Assembly: GCA_964244115.1 (NCBI GenBank)
Contig: CAXTHM010000004.1
Coordinates: 1-64,000, forward strand
Length of the DNA: 64,000 bases
Source of the DNA: CADCWK01 sp964244115
GTDB lineage: Bacteria; Chloroflexota; Chloroflexia; Thermomicrobiales; UBA6265
Reading direction: 5' to 3'
Below the pieces are notes generated by a model, which searched no databases, had not been told where the DNA came from, and saw only the letters and a program-made list of their open reading frames with translations. Below are positions 63,117 to 64,000 of this stretch, piece after piece. The position numbers and the translations under genes are program-made. How positions within the stretch are numbered: position 1 is the first letter of the stretch; each line of letters starts with the position of its first letter.

Positions 63117-63538
63117 GCTGGGGTCCTTCTCGTGGTGGCCGCTTCCCGGCGCATCGGGGTCGCTGTCGTCGTCGCTCGACTGGTCGGTGCCGACATCGCC
63201 TGATCCGGGCCGTCGCTGGCGATTCGGTCGCGATCACCCGCCCTGAAGGGACCGGCTCAACGACGTTGGTCGCAACGATGCCGTCCGACCCGGCTGCCTC
63301 GTTGAACCAGCGCGGCATGGTGGCCCGTCCGAGTGGCCCGACCATGATTGGATCGGGCTCGGAGACGATGTCGCGAGGATGGTTGGTCAGAATGCGAACT
63401 CCTGGGTGTTTGCCTTCATGTCGTCGACGTCGATTTCCCTCGGAATGGGAGTCCGATTGGCCTTCGACCCGGTCTCCTGAACGGTCTGGTTCGCTTCCGC
63501 ACATATGCCGCGCGACATCGTTCCCGAGCCCGATCCAT
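63117..63538. other. Non-coding interval with a large inverted repeat
   Basis: No credible gene. About 40 bases at 63337-63376 and 63509-63550 are imperfect reverse complements; read outward they would encode RDIVSEPDPIMVG and RDIVPEPDPFMVG. The right arm overlaps the last codon of the next gene. It may be a mobile-element relic or a terminator-like structure. Confidence 0.55.
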
Positions 63539-64000
63539 TCATGGTTGGGTCTCCGGTCCGGACCCACGATTGGGATCGCCCGTTTGTTGTTGCTGCTGCG
63601 GTTGCTGCCGGGGGATGTCCTTCTCGCCGTTCGGGTCCCGCATGCTGGAGGGCAGGTCGTTCTCGAACGAGCGGTGGGTCCCGACGGACTGCGTCATGCC
63701 GCCCATCGACTGCGACATCGCCCCGATCCGCTGGAGCTGCTTCATCGCGCCGAGGGTCTGGTACTGGATCAGCTCGCCGCGGCGCCGGTCGCTGCTCATC
63801 GCGATCCCGCGGATATCGCCGATCACGGCGCTCCGGACGGTCACGTCCAGGTCCGACGCCGTGCCGCCGCGGTAGGTGCCGCGGACCACGGTGACATCGG
63901 CGTAATCGCGGCCGACGGCGATCCGGACGTGGCGACCGGTGCAGGGGCCGCCGCTGGTCGGGTCGACGCCGACCCAGCCGTAGGGCGGGACGAAGGCCTC
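63539..64000 (-). CDS. Transglutaminase-family protein, C-terminal part (5' end outside window)
   Basis: The visible 153 residues begin EAFVPPYGWVGVDPTSGGPC, the catalytic-Asp region of transglutaminase-like enzymes, followed by GRHVRIAVGRDYADVTVVRG. The C-terminal tail is Met/Gln-rich (MGGMTQSVG, then RQQPQQQQQTGDPNRG) and probably disordered. The Cys and His of the active site are beyond the right edge. It is the first of three leftward family members. Confidence 0.85.
   Translation of the reverse strand, partial: EAFVPPYGWVGVDPTSGGPCTGRHVRIAVGRDYADVTVVRGTYRGGTASDLDVTVRSAVIGDIRGIAMSSDRRRGELIQYQTLGAMKQLQRIGAMSQSMGGMTQSVGTHRSFENDLPSSMRDPNGEKDIPRQQPQQQQQTGDPNRGSGPETQP

Noticed and set aside
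63094..63567. 157-codon leftward frame between transglutaminase genes
   Set aside because: It overlaps the start of the next gene, is rich in Arg and contains an inverted repeat; no family or ribosome site is visible.

Overview
The window is high-GC bacterial DNA. Its genes are densely packed, many overlap by 4 bases (ATGA), and GTG starts are frequent. The exported proteins carry long Thr-Pro/Ala-Pro linkers. This style, together with Tat-exported beta-propeller/cupredoxin proteins and a tandem transglutaminase set, resembles Thermomicrobia-type Chloroflexota; that placement is inference, because no rRNA or marker gene is present. The sequence is a draft: two 10-N gaps (33049-33058 and 61795-61804) each look like an unmerged overlap rather than missing sequence.

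Layout. (1) 1-13017: a near-complete carbon-phosphorus lyase locus, phnGHIJKLP-CE-D-M, followed by a hexapeptide acetyltransferase, an EEP-family hydrolase and a 2H phosphoesterase. A signal-less PhnD-like gene diverges from it across an intergenic region with a perfect 16-bp palindrome. (2) 13018-23125: polysaccharide export control and cell-surface genes: a CpsB-type PHP phosphatase, a fused Wzz/BY-kinase, a tandem glycosyltransferase, an LCP-family ligase and exported proteins of unknown role, interspersed with a broken IS5-type transposase and copies of a dispersed repeat. (3) 23126-31118: an accessory stretch with a decayed IS630-type transposase, a nucleotidyltransferase, a PPC-domain protein, a decayed second CpsB copy, a YsnF-like stress protein, a Gfo/Idh/MocA oxidoreductase and an FAD oxidoreductase. 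(4) 31119-34723: a divergent pair made of a roughly 1000-residue zinc-ribbon/sigma-region-4-like/DUF262 protein and a small HsdR-N-like protein without its catalytic lysine. This is the best candidate for an undescribed system here. (5) 35053-50047: an exopolysaccharide cluster containing a priming phosphoglycosyl transferase, glycosyltransferases, gmd and fcl for GDP-fucose, O-acetyltransferases, a Wzy-like ligase/polymerase, two pyruvyl transferases and a Wzx-like flippase. (6) 51038-55995: a urease operon, ureAB-ureC-ureF-ureG-ureD, without ureE and with a palindromic element between ureC and ureF. (7) 56334-64000: a multicopper oxidase, two beta-propeller/cupredoxin paralogs and three transglutaminase-family genes, the last cut by the window edge.

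How the genes work together. Regions 1 and 6 are nutrient-scavenging modules, for phosphonate phosphorus and urea nitrogen. Regions 2 and 5 probably form one cell-surface polysaccharide programme: priming, sugar-nucleotide supply, assembly, modification, flipping, polymerisation, tyrosine-kinase/phosphatase control and LCP-mediated attachment. Third-position base composition changes inside two genes that flank gmd-fcl, which suggests cassette exchange within region 5.
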